64,000 nucleotides of DNA from Collinsella aerofaciens ATCC 25986 (GTDB taxonomy: Bacteria; Actinomycetota; Coriobacteriia; Coriobacteriales; Coriobacteriaceae). Location of the stretch: the NCBI RefSeq assembly GCF_010509075.1, contig NZ_CP048433.1, positions 248,001 to 312,000 of the forward strand, in the 5' to 3' direction. The notes below the pieces were generated by a model. That model ran no database searches, was not told the DNA's origin, and saw only the letters and a list, made by a program, of their open reading frames with translations. Shown here one piece after another: positions 1-9,256 of this stretch. Both the position numbers and the translations under genes were made by a program. The first letter of the stretch is position 1; each line of letters starts with the position of its first letter.

Positions 1-981
1 CACATCGGCACCGACCTTACCCGCGGCCTGGGCGCCGGCGCCAACCCCGAGGTTGGCCGCAAGGCTGCCGATGAGTCCCGCGACGACATTGCCGAGGCGC
101 TCGCTGGCGCTGACATGGTGTTCATCACCTGCGGCGAGGGCGGTGGCACCGGTACCGGCGCTGCTCCCATCGTTGCCGATATCGCGATGAACGAGGTCGG
201 TGCGCTGACCGTCGCCGTCGTGACCAAGCCCTTCACCTTCGAGGGCCGCAAGCGCAAGAAGAGCGCCGAGGAGGGCATTAAGACCCTCTCCGATTGCGTC
301 GACACCATGATCGTCATCCCTAACGATAAGCTGCTCGACATCGCCGAGAAGAAGACCACCATGCTCGAGGCCTTCGCGATTGCCGATGGCGTCCTTTCCC
401 AGGGCACCCAGGGCATCACCGACCTCATCACCGTCCCCGGTATCATCAACTTGGACTTCGCCGATGTTAAGACCATCATGAAGCAGGCCGGTACCGCCAT
501 GATGGGTATCGGTACCTTTTCTGGGGATACCCGTGCCGTCGACGCTGCCCAGCAGGCCATCTCCAGCCCGCTGCTCGAGAGCTCCATCGATGGCGCCACG
601 CGCGTGCTGCTCTCCATCGCCGGTTCCAAGGACCTGGGCATCCAGGAGATCAGCGACGCCGCCGACGTTGTCGCCAACGCCGTCGACCCCGAGGCCAACA
701 TCATCTTCGGTACCGTTGTCGACGAGTCCCTGGGCGATCAGGTGCGTATCACCGTCATCGCTACGGGCTTCTCCGACTCCAACGTCAACCGTCAGGACGA
801 GCTCTTTGCTGCTCAGCAGTCTCAGAGCAAGGCCGCTGCCTCCGCTGAGCCGCAGCGCACCGCTCCTGCCACGAGCCCGGCTCAGGCCGCTCCGACCCGC
901 AACGTCGGTGGCACCGAGCTTCCTAACTTCGGCAACGATCAGTTCGAGCTTCCCGACTTCCTGAAGCGCGGCAGCTTCTAG
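1..981 (+). CDS. ftsZ: Cell division protein FtsZ, 5'-truncated by window edge
   Basis: Tubulin-like GTPase that polymerises into the cytokinetic Z-ring at midcell. The reading frame is open to base 1, so the N-terminal part lies outside the window. Visible landmarks are the GTP-binding tubulin signature GGGTGTG near window residue 45, the following AAPIVADIA segment, the C-terminal tubulin-like domain, an Ala/Gln/Pro-rich linker, and the conserved tail ending [10 protein letters not shown], which is the docking peptide for partners such as SepF. The residues before the signature read CGE where many FtsZ proteins have AGM. A terminator follows directly. Its partner genes sepF and divIVA lie about 6.5 kb downstream. 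Confidence 0.98.
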   Translation, partial: HIGTDLTRGLGAGANPEVGRKAADESRDDIAEALAGADMVFITCGEGGGTGTGAAPIVADIAMNEVGALTVAVVTKPFTFEGRKRKKSAEEGIKTLSDCVDTMIVIPNDKLLDIAEKKTTMLEAFAIADGVLSQGTQGITDLITVPGIINLDFADVKTIMKQAGTAMMGIGTFSGDTRAVDAAQQAISSPLLESSIDGATRVLLSIAGSKDLGIQEISDAADVVANAVDPEANIIFGTVVDESLGDQVRITVIATGFSDSNVNRQDELFAAQQSQSKAAASAEPQRTAPATSPAQAAPTRNVGGTELPNFGNDQFELPDFLKRGSF

Positions 982-1003
982 TTCGTTTTTCTCAACGACT
1001 TGC

Positions 1004-1039
1004 AAGGGGGTGCGTCCGATTGGGCGCGCCCCTTTTTTT
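1004..1039 (+). terminator. Rho-independent terminator after ftsZ
   Basis: GC-rich hairpin (AAGGGG...CCCCTT arms) followed by a run of seven T, 22 bases after the ftsZ stop codon. Confidence 0.85.
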
Positions 1040-1199
1040 GTTGTGTTTCGCCTTTGTAAACGAAAGCCTCCAATCTCCTTACGTTCCCTTTACGTTTGCT
1101 CCTTACCGCTGCGGGTATCCTTTTTGATGAAGTGTGCAGCCGTATGGCACGGACTGCTGCGGCGTCGCCGCAATACTGGTGTTATTAGGAGGCTTTAGT

Positions 1200-2000
1200 A
1201 TGGCAGCACGTGCGGACAACGTTTCGCGTGTCGACCATGATGGAGTTACGTTGGTGGAGGGCGCGACATCCGATGTTCGCTTTGCCTTCACCGAACGCGC
1301 CGGTGGTGTTTCCGAAGATGCGTACTCCTCACTCAACTTGGGCTCGCATGTTGGCGATGACCCCTTTGCTGTTCAAGAAAATCGTCGTCGCGCGCTCGAG
1401 GCTATGGGTGCCGCCGAGTGCGAGCACAACCTGCTCGTTCCCAATCAGGTCCATGGTGACCATATCGTTGCGGTGACCTCGAACGGCGCCGATGACCTTG
1501 AGGACGTTCGCGAGCAGATTGCCGAGGGCTGCGATGCCATCGTCTGCACGGCGCATAACGTACCCGTGCTACTCTGCTTTGCCGACTGCGTTCCCGTGGT
1601 GCTGGTGGCCCCTGGCGGATTTGCCGTGGTGCACTCCGGCTGGAAGGGCACGATTGCACGTATTTCCGCCAAGGCGTGCCAGGCGCTTTGCGATGCTGCC
1701 GGCTGCGATGCAAGTGACATCTCGGCCTATATCGGCCCCCATATCTTGGGTGACGAATATGAGGTATCCCAGGAACTCATGGATCGCTTTGCCGCCGAGT
1801 TCTCGTGCATCGATGCGAGCACCTCTCGCATGCTCAATCTTTCCGCTGCCATTTGCGAGGCGCTGGTAGATGTCGGTGTCGACGCGGATAATATCGTGGA
1901 TACCCAGCTTTCGACCGTGCGTCAGAACGACCGCTTTTATTCCTACCGTAACGAGGGCGGCACCTGTGGGCGCCATGCTGCGATCGGCGTGATGCTATGA
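1200..2000 (+). CDS. pgeF: Peptidoglycan editing factor PgeF / YfiH family (multicopper polyphenol oxidase-like)
   Basis: DUF152/YfiH/LACC1-family protein of 266 residues. E. coli PgeF is linked to keeping non-canonical residues out of peptidoglycan, and other relatives act as purine nucleoside phosphorylases. The metal-site motifs are present: NQVHGDHI, ADCVPV and AVVHSGWKG give the conserved His-Cys-His set, with YIGPHI and FYSYRNEGG near the C-terminus. The ATG at 1200 was chosen because AGGAGG lies 6 bases upstream; the in-frame ATG at 1134 would add an unconserved stretch. This gene commonly follows ftsZ in actinobacteria. Its stop codon overlaps the pstS start (ATGA), which couples it to the phosphate operon. 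Confidence 0.93.
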   Translation: MAARADNVSRVDHDGVTLVEGATSDVRFAFTERAGGVSEDAYSSLNLGSHVGDDPFAVQENRRRALEAMGAAECEHNLLVPNQVHGDHIVAVTSNGADDLEDVREQIAEGCDAIVCTAHNVPVLLCFADCVPVVLVAPGGFAVVHSGWKGTIARISAKACQALCDAAGCDASDISAYIGPHILGDEYEVSQELMDRFAAEFSCIDASTSRMLNLSAAICEALVDVGVDADNIVDTQLSTVRQNDRFYSYRNEGGTCGRHAAIGVML

Positions 2001-2833
2001 GAAAGATCGTATCGGTCCTGAGCGCCGCTGTGCTTACGCTTACGCTGTGCGCCTGTTCTTCGGGATCTTCTACCTCTTCCATTACCGTCGCTGGCTCCAC
2101 GACCTGCCTTCCTATCGCCGAGATTGCGGCCGAGGGCTTTAAGGAGGAGACCGGCATCGACGTGCTCGTTTCCGGTTTGGGTTCTTCTGCTGGCATCGAG
2201 GCCGTCAGCGCCGGCACGGCCGATATCGCCAGCTCCTCCCGTGGACTCAATGCCGACGAACAGGATCTGGGCCTGACTCCCATCGTCATTGCCCACGACG
2301 GTATTGCGGTCATCGTGAACGACGACAACCCCGTCGATAACCTCTCGACCGAGCAGCTCCGCGATATCTACGCCGGCAAGATTACCAATTGGAAAGAGGT
2401 CGGTGGCGAGGACCTGAGGATTCAGGTCATCAACCGAGACGAGGCGTCCGGTACGCGCGAGGCCTTCCGTACCATCGTGATGGATGGCACGCCGTTCGAT
2501 CGCCGCTCGGCTGTTCTTTCGGGTACGGGCCAGGTGCGCGACGTGGTATCTCGTTCGCGTGGGGCCATCGGCTACATTTCGCTGGGCTTCGTCGAGAGCC
2601 TCAACGCCAAGACCTCGGTCAAGGCCGTCTCGGTCAATCATGTTGAGGCGTCCGAGAAGACGGTCGCGAGTGGCGGCTATCCCATCTCGCGCGACCTTTA
2701 CTTCTTTGTGAAGGGTGTGCCTTCGCAGCAGGCGCAGGATTACATCGACTATGTGACGTCCGAAAAGATGGACAAGCAGATTCGCGAGGCGGGCTTTATT
2801 CCCGTCACCAACGACGAGAAGGGGAGTGAGTAG
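1997..2833 (+). CDS. pstS: Phosphate ABC transporter substrate-binding lipoprotein PstS
   Basis: Extracytoplasmic phosphate receptor for the PstCAB importer, 278 residues. The N-terminus is a lipoprotein signal peptide with the lipobox LCAC at about residues 17-20, so the mature protein is lipid-anchored. Next comes the PBP-like fold with the phosphate-contacting motifs AGSTT near residue 31, GLGSSAG near residue 55, and DEASGTREAF in the second lobe. The start overlaps the pgeF stop by four bases, and pstC begins one base after the stop. Pst operons are usually induced by phosphate starvation, but no PHO box is visible here because the gene is internal to a transcript. Confidence 0.96.
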   Translation: MRKIVSVLSAAVLTLTLCACSSGSSTSSITVAGSTTCLPIAEIAAEGFKEETGIDVLVSGLGSSAGIEAVSAGTADIASSSRGLNADEQDLGLTPIVIAHDGIAVIVNDDNPVDNLSTEQLRDIYAGKITNWKEVGGEDLRIQVINRDEASGTREAFRTIVMDGTPFDRRSAVLSGTGQVRDVVSRSRGAIGYISLGFVESLNAKTSVKAVSVNHVEASEKTVASGGYPISRDLYFFVKGVPSQQAQDYIDYVTSEKMDKQIREAGFIPVTNDEKGSE

Positions 2834-2834
2834 C

Positions 2835-3761
2835 ATGGAAGCACAGGAAAACTCCCAGACTGAGCAGAATGTTCAGACGCCCAAGAAGCGCGAGCTGGCG
2901 CTCGTATCGCGCAGTACCTATATCAAGGAGAAGGCGCTGCAGTGGATCTTCTTTGCCTGCGCGTTCTTGGCGGTCGTTACCGTCATCCTGATTTTTGTCT
3001 TTACCACGTACTCGGCGCTGCCCGTCTTTACTGACATCGGTCTGGCTGACTTCTTTAGCTTTACGTGGGCGCCTTCCGAGGGCCACTACGGCATCTTGTC
3101 GCTGCTTGCCGGCTCGGGTCTGGTGACCGTCGGTGCGCTCGCCATGGGCGTGCCGCTGGGCGTGGGTACGGCCGTTTACCTGGTCGAGATTGCCAGCAAG
3201 CGCGTGCGCAAGCTCATCAGCCCCGCCGTTGACCTGCTGGCGGGCATACCCTCCATCATCTACGGCTTCTTTGGCATGATCATCATCCGCCCGTTTATCG
3301 CACAACTGACCGGCGGCCTTGGTTTTGGTGCGCTGACGGCGTGGTTTGTGCTCGCCATCATGATCGTCCCTACCATCACCACGCTCACCATCGATGCTCT
3401 CAATTCCATTCCCATGGGCATTCGCGAGGCATCGTATGCCATGGGCGCCACAAAGTGGCAGACCATCTATAAGGTCGTGCTACCTGCCGCGAAGCTGGGT
3501 ATCGTTGATGCCATCGTGCTGGGTATGGGCCGTGCCATCGGCGAGACCATGGCCGTGCTCATGGTCGTAGGTAACGCCCCGGTTATTCCCGACAGCATTG
3601 CGAGCCCCATCTCGACGCTCACGAGCCAGATTGCGCTCGACATGAGCTATTCCTCGGGTCTGCACCGCTCGGCGCTGTTCGGCATGGGTGTGGTCCTGTT
3701 TATCATCTCCGCCACGCTGGTGGGTATCGTCCGTCTGATTTCCAAGAAGAAGAGGGGGTAG
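2835..3761 (+). CDS. pstC: Phosphate ABC transporter permease PstC
   Basis: Inner-membrane subunit that forms the phosphate channel with PstA. It has 308 residues, a charged N-terminal stretch of about 30 residues, and roughly six membrane helices. The EAA-type loop that contacts PstB is visible around GIREASYAMGATKWQTIYKV. The ATG at 2835 is preferred over an in-frame GTG at 2826 because the AAGGGGAGTG ribosome site then has usual spacing. It sits between pstS and pstA in the standard order. Confidence 0.96.
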   Translation: MEAQENSQTEQNVQTPKKRELALVSRSTYIKEKALQWIFFACAFLAVVTVILIFVFTTYSALPVFTDIGLADFFSFTWAPSEGHYGILSLLAGSGLVTVGALAMGVPLGVGTAVYLVEIASKRVRKLISPAVDLLAGIPSIIYGFFGMIIIRPFIAQLTGGLGFGALTAWFVLAIMIVPTITTLTIDALNSIPMGIREASYAMGATKWQTIYKVVLPAAKLGIVDAIVLGMGRAIGETMAVLMVVGNAPVIPDSIASPISTLTSQIALDMSYSSGLHRSALFGMGVVLFIISATLVGIVRLISKKKRG

Positions 3762-3764
3762 GCT

Positions 3765-4670
3765 ATGTCCGATTCCGTTGACACGACGGTCGATACGACC
3801 TCGTCGCGCGAGCGCATCAAGCGTGCCCTTTCCCACGGCAAGAAGGGCCGCATCAACAAGGACCTGTCCAACAAGATCATGCTTGGCGTGTTTCGTGCCG
3901 CTGCCTACATCACCACGCTGGTGCTGGTCGCTATCATCGCCTACGTGGTCATCAACGGCCTGCCACACATCTCGCTCGACTTTATCTTCGGTTGGCCCCA
4001 GGGCGTCAACGCCGAGGGCGGAATTTGGCCCACGATCGTCTCGACCGTCTACGTGACGGCGCTCGCCATGCTTATCTGCACGCCGATCGCTGTGCTGGCA
4101 GCCGTCTATCTGGCCGAGTACGCCAAGCAGGGCAAGGTCGTCGAGCTCATTCGCTACGCTGCTGACGCTTTGGCCTCGGTGCCCTCCATCGTTATGGGCC
4201 TGTTTGGCTACGCCTTGTTTGTCGAGGCTATGGGCCTGGGCCTTTCGATGGTCTCGGCCGCTCTGGCGCTCGCGCTCTTGATGCTTCCCATCGTCATGCG
4301 CACCACCGAAGAAGCCATTCGCGCCGTTCCGCGCTATATCCGTTGGGGCGCGTACGGCCTGGGCGCTACCAAGTGGCAGGTCGTCTCCAAGATCGTGCTT
4401 CCTTCGGCCTTTGGCCGCATTGCCACGGGCATCGTCCTTGCCATCGGCCGTGCCATCGGCGAGACCGCCGTGGTGCTCTACACCATGGGCCAGGCCATCA
4501 ATCTACCTATTTCGCCGCTCGATTCCGGTCGTCCCATGACCGTTCACCTGTACCTGCTTGCCAACGACGGCATCAACATGAACGCAGCCTACGGCACCGC
4601 GCTCTTGCTGATGGTGATCATTTTGGCCTTCAACCTGTTTGCGCGCTTCCTGTCGCGCAAGCGTCGCTAG
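3765..4670 (+). CDS. pstA: Phosphate ABC transporter permease PstA
   Basis: Second membrane subunit of the phosphate importer, 301 residues. A basic cytoplasmic N-terminus of about 35 residues precedes six predicted transmembrane helices. The coupling loop reads YIRWGAYGLGATKWQVVSK, parallel to the loop in PstC, and FGRIATGIVLAIGRAIGETA is the conserved segment after it. An AGAGGGGG ribosome site overlaps the end of pstC. Confidence 0.96.
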   Translation: MSDSVDTTVDTTSSRERIKRALSHGKKGRINKDLSNKIMLGVFRAAAYITTLVLVAIIAYVVINGLPHISLDFIFGWPQGVNAEGGIWPTIVSTVYVTALAMLICTPIAVLAAVYLAEYAKQGKVVELIRYAADALASVPSIVMGLFGYALFVEAMGLGLSMVSAALALALLMLPIVMRTTEEAIRAVPRYIRWGAYGLGATKWQVVSKIVLPSAFGRIATGIVLAIGRAIGETAVVLYTMGQAINLPISPLDSGRPMTVHLYLLANDGINMNAAYGTALLLMVIILAFNLFARFLSRKRR

Positions 4671-4682
4671 TTAAGGAGTCCC

Positions 4683-5486
<804 letters not shown>

Positions 5487-5578
5487 TCGGTGCGACTAGT
5501 CCCAAGCCGATCGGATCTGGTCCGGTGCGTATTCACTGTGCGGGCGGCATGACCGCACCCAACTGATTGGAGTGAACC

Positions 5579-6436
5579 ATGCGCAAACTGTTTTCCCGTC
5601 AGCTCATCGAGGCCCGTCACGAGATGCTGAGCATCTACGAGGCCGTCGATCTGGCCCTCCACGATGCCGTGAAGGCCTATGTGACCGACGACCGCAAGCT
5701 CGCCACCAAGACCAAGAAGCGCACGCTTTCGATTGACGCACGCTGCGCCAACCTGGAGGCCGTCTGCTACAACCTGATTGCCACGCAGTCACCGGTCGCC
5801 TCCGACTTCCGCTTGCTGCAGACGATCATCTACGTCGACTTTAACCTGCAGCGCATGACCGATAAGGTTCGCCAGATTTGCCGCGCCACGCGTCATATGA
5901 TCAAGGCCGACATCTCGCTGCCCAAGGAGCTTGTCGGCACGGTCGAGGCCGAGGCTGAGGCCGTCTACCAGGTGCTGGGCTCTTCGCTTTCTGCGCTCGT
6001 CACCAACGACATGTCCATCATCTGCAACTTGGCCGTCGAGGACGAGCCAGTGCACGCCGCCTACGAGAAGTTCTTCCGCACCTTTAACCGCATGGACACG
6101 GGCGATTTTATGGACGACGACAGCAACTATGACGACCTGCGCCGCGCCATCATGGTATCGCGCTATCTCGATCGCATCGCCTCGATTTCCATCGATGCCG
6201 CCTGCCGTCTGACCTTCCTGTTGACCGGACAGCGTATGACTGCCGGTGATATCGCCTGCACTGATGAGGATGAGCTCGAGAGCATGCGCGTGCCTTCGGG
6301 CGAGGGTGTTATCATGAGGCCCGCCGTCGATGCACGCTACGTTGCCAAGGTGCCCGTTAACGAGGTCAGCGAGGGTCTTCGCTACCTGCTCGATCATCTT
6401 GAGGATGAGGACGATGGCGAGGACGACGAGGAGTAA
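5579..6436 (+). CDS. phoU: Phosphate signalling protein PhoU
   Basis: Negative regulator that links Pst transporter state to phosphate sensing, 285 residues. Two tandem PhoU three-helix bundles can be seen: the first around RQLIEARHEMLSIYEAV to RMTDKVRQI, the second continuing to YLDRIASISIDAA. The C-terminus is extended by about 60 residues and ends in a strongly acidic EDEDDGEDDEE tail. It lies 92 bases after pstB and is the last gene of the operon. No phoR/phoB-type two-component genes are in the window. Confidence 0.93.
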   Translation: MRKLFSRQLIEARHEMLSIYEAVDLALHDAVKAYVTDDRKLATKTKKRTLSIDARCANLEAVCYNLIATQSPVASDFRLLQTIIYVDFNLQRMTDKVRQICRATRHMIKADISLPKELVGTVEAEAEAVYQVLGSSLSALVTNDMSIICNLAVEDEPVHAAYEKFFRTFNRMDTGDFMDDDSNYDDLRRAIMVSRYLDRIASISIDAACRLTFLLTGQRMTAGDIACTDEDELESMRVPSGEGVIMRPAVDARYVAKVPVNEVSEGLRYLLDHLEDEDDGEDDEE

Positions 6437-6473
6437 GTAACCCCGTTCGTCGAAAGATTGTAAATACCTAAGT

Positions 6474-6510
6474 GAGCGCGGCCTTGCACATGCGGGGCCG
6501 CGCTCTTGCG
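6474..6510 (+). terminator. Hairpin ending the pst-phoU operon
   Basis: Perfect 10-bp stem GAGCGCGGCC / GGCCGCGCTC followed by a short T-rich stretch (TTGCGTT). The T tract is weak, so termination may be partial. Confidence 0.55.
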
Positions 6511-6555
6511 TTAGCATGGGACTACTTGTTTGGCTGTCAGCGGAGGCGATTGGCA

Positions 6556-7293
6556 ATGGATAACTATTTGGACTTGATGCGCGCTCGCCGCGAGCAGATT
6601 CTGGAACGTTTTTATGCGGCGCTCGATCGCGCGGGCCGTCCCCACGACGCCGCGAGCCTCATTGCCGTGTCCAAGACCGTTGGTGTCGATGAGACCGTTG
6701 CCGCCATCCAGGCGGGGTATCGCCATTTTGCCGAGAACCGCCCGCAGGAGCTGGTTCGCAAGCTCACGGGTCTGGCGGAGCATCCGGAGCTGCCCGAGGT
6801 GCGCTTCGATATGATCGGCAACCTGCAGACCAATAAGATCAATGCGGTGCTGGGCTCAGCCGAGCTGATTCACTCGGTGGGTTCGCTGCATCTGGCGCAG
6901 GCGATCTCGAGCCGTGCTGTTCGCAAGATTGAGGCAGGCGAGCTCGTCGGCCCCCAGCGTGTGCTCATTGAGGTCAATGTGAGTGGTGAGGAGTCGAAGA
7001 GAGGCTTTTCACCCGATGAGATTCGCGCCGCCGCGGGTGAGCTTGCAGAACTTGAGGGAATTTGCGTACAGGGGCTTATGACTATGGCGCCCCGGGGGAA
7101 TAAGGATGTGGCACGCCGCACCTTTGCGGGGCTTCGTGAGCTGAGGGATGAGCTGGAGGCGGCGCATCCCGATTTGAACCTGCCTGAGCTTTCCTGCGGT
7201 ATGAGCGAGGACTTTGAGTCTGCCCTTGAGGAGGGCTCTACGCTCGTTCGCCTGGGCAGGGTAGTATTTAGCCCGGAGTTTGCAGTAAAATAA
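6556..7293 (+). CDS. yggS: PLP homeostasis protein YggS/PLPBP family
   Basis: Pyridoxal-phosphate-binding TIM-barrel protein without known catalysis, involved in vitamin B6 and amino-acid homeostasis; 245 residues. The PLP lysine is in LIAVSKTVG, followed by the conserved FAENRPQEL, IGNLQTNK and MGMS-like CGMSEDFESA segments. The ATG at 6556 has GGAGG 10 bases upstream; an earlier in-frame ATG at 6472 would run through the phoU hairpin and is rejected. In Gram-positive division clusters this gene usually lies directly before sepF, as here. Confidence 0.94.
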   Translation: MDNYLDLMRARREQILERFYAALDRAGRPHDAASLIAVSKTVGVDETVAAIQAGYRHFAENRPQELVRKLTGLAEHPELPEVRFDMIGNLQTNKINAVLGSAELIHSVGSLHLAQAISSRAVRKIEAGELVGPQRVLIEVNVSGEESKRGFSPDEIRAAAGELAELEGICVQGLMTMAPRGNKDVARRTFAGLRELRDELEAAHPDLNLPELSCGMSEDFESALEEGSTLVRLGRVVFSPEFAVK

Positions 7294-7353
7294 GGCTCTG
7301 AAGTGCGCACTGATTATCGGGGCGCCTGCACTAAACCGCGAGAGGACACAACC

Positions 7354-8076
7354 ATGGGCTTCCTTGACGAGATTAAAAATAAGATGCACCTGGGCGGCCA
7401 ACAGGGTTACGACCAGGGTTATGGCCAGGACGACGACTACGGCTACGATGACGGCTACGACGATGGCTATCAGAACAACGGCTACAGCGGTGCTTCGGGC
7501 GAGGGCTTCTACACCCAAGACGAGCCGAGCAACGGCCTGCTTGGTCAGACGCGCCGCGGTGAAGCTGAGTCGGTTGCCGTGTATACGCGCTCCGGTCAGC
7601 TGGTCGGCGATGACTCCCGCCATGCCACGACGTATAACCCGCCTTCGCGCTCGCAGGACAGTGTTGCGAGCGGTTATCGTCCCGGTGCCTATGACACGCC
7701 GTCGAGCTACGCCGAGAATACCCGCGCCCGTGCCGCCGCTGCACCCGCGCCTGCACCGAGCGATGCCTCGGCCTATGCGAGCAATATCATCAACGCCACG
7801 CCGCAGCTGCCGGCCTATGTCCTGCGCCCCGAGAGCTATGACGACGTGGAGACTGTGGTGCGCCGCGTTCGCACCAAGCAGCCTGTCGCACTGATTTTTG
7901 TGGGCGTACGCACCGAAGTTGCCAAGCGCGTCTTGGACTTCTCTTACGGCTTTGCCTGCGGTCTGGGTGCCACGGTCAAGGAGGTGGGCGACCGCGTGTT
8001 CATGGTGCTGCCCGCCGGTTGCGAGGTCAAAGATTCCGATCTCAAGAAGCTTCGTGCCGACGGCTACCTTAAGTAA
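7354..8076 (+). CDS. sepF: Cell division protein SepF
   Basis: Membrane-associated FtsZ tether, 240 residues. The N-terminal amphipathic helix MGFLDEIKNKMHL binds membrane. A long disordered Gly/Tyr/Asp/Ala-rich linker follows (about residues 15-155). The C-terminal SepF fold starts near YVLRPESYDDVETVVRRV and includes the KQPVALIFVGV strand and FSYGFACGLGATVKEVG helix used for dimerisation and FtsZ-tail binding. The ATG at 7354 is chosen because the amphipathic helix must be N-terminal. yggT follows in the same frame, only seven codons after the stop. Confidence 0.94.
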   Translation: MGFLDEIKNKMHLGGQQGYDQGYGQDDDYGYDDGYDDGYQNNGYSGASGEGFYTQDEPSNGLLGQTRRGEAESVAVYTRSGQLVGDDSRHATTYNPPSRSQDSVASGYRPGAYDTPSSYAENTRARAAAAPAPAPSDASAYASNIINATPQLPAYVLRPESYDDVETVVRRVRTKQPVALIFVGVRTEVAKRVLDFSYGFACGLGATVKEVGDRVFMVLPAGCEVKDSDLKKLRADGYLK

Positions 8077-8097
8077 AGACAAGACGAGGAGATTCCC

Positions 8098-8379
8098 ATC
8101 AACATCTACACTATCGTCCAGCTGGTCAACACGCTGTTCAACTTCTATTCCACGCTCATTGTCGTCTACTGCTTTATGACGTGGATTCCCATGAAGCAGG
8201 GTGGTTTGCTTCAGGATATTGCTGCGGTGCTTGATAGCGTGTGCGGTCCGTGGCTCAACCTGTTCCGTCGTTTCATCCCGCCGATGGGCGGTATCGATTT
8301 TTCGCCGGTCGTTGCGATTATTGCGTTGCAGTTGGTGCAGAGGCTGGTTCTGCAGCTTCTTATAGGTATACTCGTGTAG
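8098..8379 (+). CDS. yggT: YggT family membrane protein with an apparent ATC start codon
   Basis: Small two-helix membrane protein (93 residues) found beside sepF in many bacteria; the exact function is unknown. The frame is open from the sepF stop at 8074-8076, but has no ATG, GTG or TTG before the internal ATG at 8176, which would cut off the first membrane helix (IYTIVQLVNTLFNFYSTLIV). GAGGAG at 8086-8091 is placed six bases before an ATC at 8098, so the protein most likely starts there. The second half has LNLFRRFIPPMGGIDFSP, the typical YggT loop, and a final helix. Confidence 0.8.
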   Translation: MNIYTIVQLVNTLFNFYSTLIVVYCFMTWIPMKQGGLLQDIAAVLDSVCGPWLNLFRRFIPPMGGIDFSPVVAIIALQLVQRLVLQLLIGILV

Positions 8380-8440
8380 AACTGTCTTAGTAACTTACGT
8401 CGGGCGTGTAGCGCCGAGGCGATGAAAAAGGAGACTTGTT

Positions 8441-9115
8441 ATGGCTATTACCCCTGCAGACATCCAGGCTCAGACTTTCTCTGAGGCCAAGCGTGGCTAC
8501 GATCCTGCCGAGGTCGACGTCTTCTTGGAGACGCTGTCCTCCGAGGTTGACGCTATGCTCGCTAAGATCGTCGACCTTAAGGGTCGTCTGACTGCTACCG
8601 AGCAGCAGCTTGCCGATGCGCAGGCTCAGCTTGCCCAGGCTCAGGATGCCACCGCCCAGGCCGTTCCTGCCGCCCCCGTGGCTGCTCCCGCCCCTGACTT
8701 CTCCGCTCAGGAGCGCCAGATTTCCGCTGCCCTGATCGCTGCCCAGCAGACCGCTGAGACCATCGTCAACGATGCCAACGAGAACGCTGAGCGTATCCGC
8801 AACGAGGCTGACGCCAAGGCCCGCGAGGTTATCCGCCAGGCTCTGACCGAGAAGCAGGCCGAGCTCGAGGAGATCGATCGTCTCAAGGCTTCCCGTGAGG
8901 AGTTCAAGGCAGAGTATCTCAAGCTCATCCAGCACTTCATGGACGATGCCCAGAATTCCTTCCCGGCCGATCTGATGGCCTCCACGCCGGTCGGTTCTGC
9001 CGCTTCTCCTGCAGTGACTGTTCCCGCCGAGCCGCTGCCCGTCGCTGACCCGGTTGTCCCCGTGGCCGATCCCTTCGCCCCGATCGACAACTTTGCTGCC
9101 GACGACCTGGACTAA
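8441..9115 (+). CDS. divIVA: DivIVA domain protein
   Basis: Coiled-coil scaffold that marks curved membranes at poles and septa; in actinobacteria such proteins (Wag31) direct polar growth. It has 224 residues. The N-terminal lipid-binding motif ITPADIQAQTFSEAKRGYDP is followed by AEVDVFLETL, then two coiled-coil stretches (about residues 30-65 and 90-165) separated by an Ala/Pro linker, and a Pro/Ala-rich acidic tail. AAAGGAG precedes the ATG. It is the last gene of the division cluster before a terminator. Confidence 0.93.
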   Translation: MAITPADIQAQTFSEAKRGYDPAEVDVFLETLSSEVDAMLAKIVDLKGRLTATEQQLADAQAQLAQAQDATAQAVPAAPVAAPAPDFSAQERQISAALIAAQQTAETIVNDANENAERIRNEADAKAREVIRQALTEKQAELEEIDRLKASREEFKAEYLKLIQHFMDDAQNSFPADLMASTPVGSAASPAVTVPAEPLPVADPVVPVADPFAPIDNFAADDLD

Positions 9116-9141
9116 CATTCGGCCTACAATTTAGTGCCTAG

Positions 9142-9171
9142 AAAGGACCCGCAGCTTGCGGGTCCTTTTTT
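9142..9171 (+). terminator. Rho-independent terminator after divIVA
   Basis: Perfect stem AAAGGACCCGC / GCGGGTCCTTT with a T run directly after it. Confidence 0.92.
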
Positions 9172-9196
9172 ATGACTGTGCCGGAGTGCGTAACAT

Positions 9197-9234
9197 AAAA
9201 AACCGAGCCCTGCACATAATGGCGCAGAACTCGG
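9197..9234 (-). terminator. Leftward terminator, now separated from any gene
   Basis: Read on the minus strand: stem CCGAG..CTGC / GCAG..CTCGG followed by six T. No minus-strand gene abuts it; the next leftward gene is the nitroreductase beyond the IS256 element. The element may therefore have separated that gene from its terminator. Confidence 0.6.
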
Positions 9235-9256
9235 CGAACGGGTGAGCGGTGATCGC

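Noticed and set aside
1943-2836. 297-codon minus-strand frame opposite pstS
   Set aside because: Antisense shadow; pstS is unambiguous and the antisense product has no recognisable motif.
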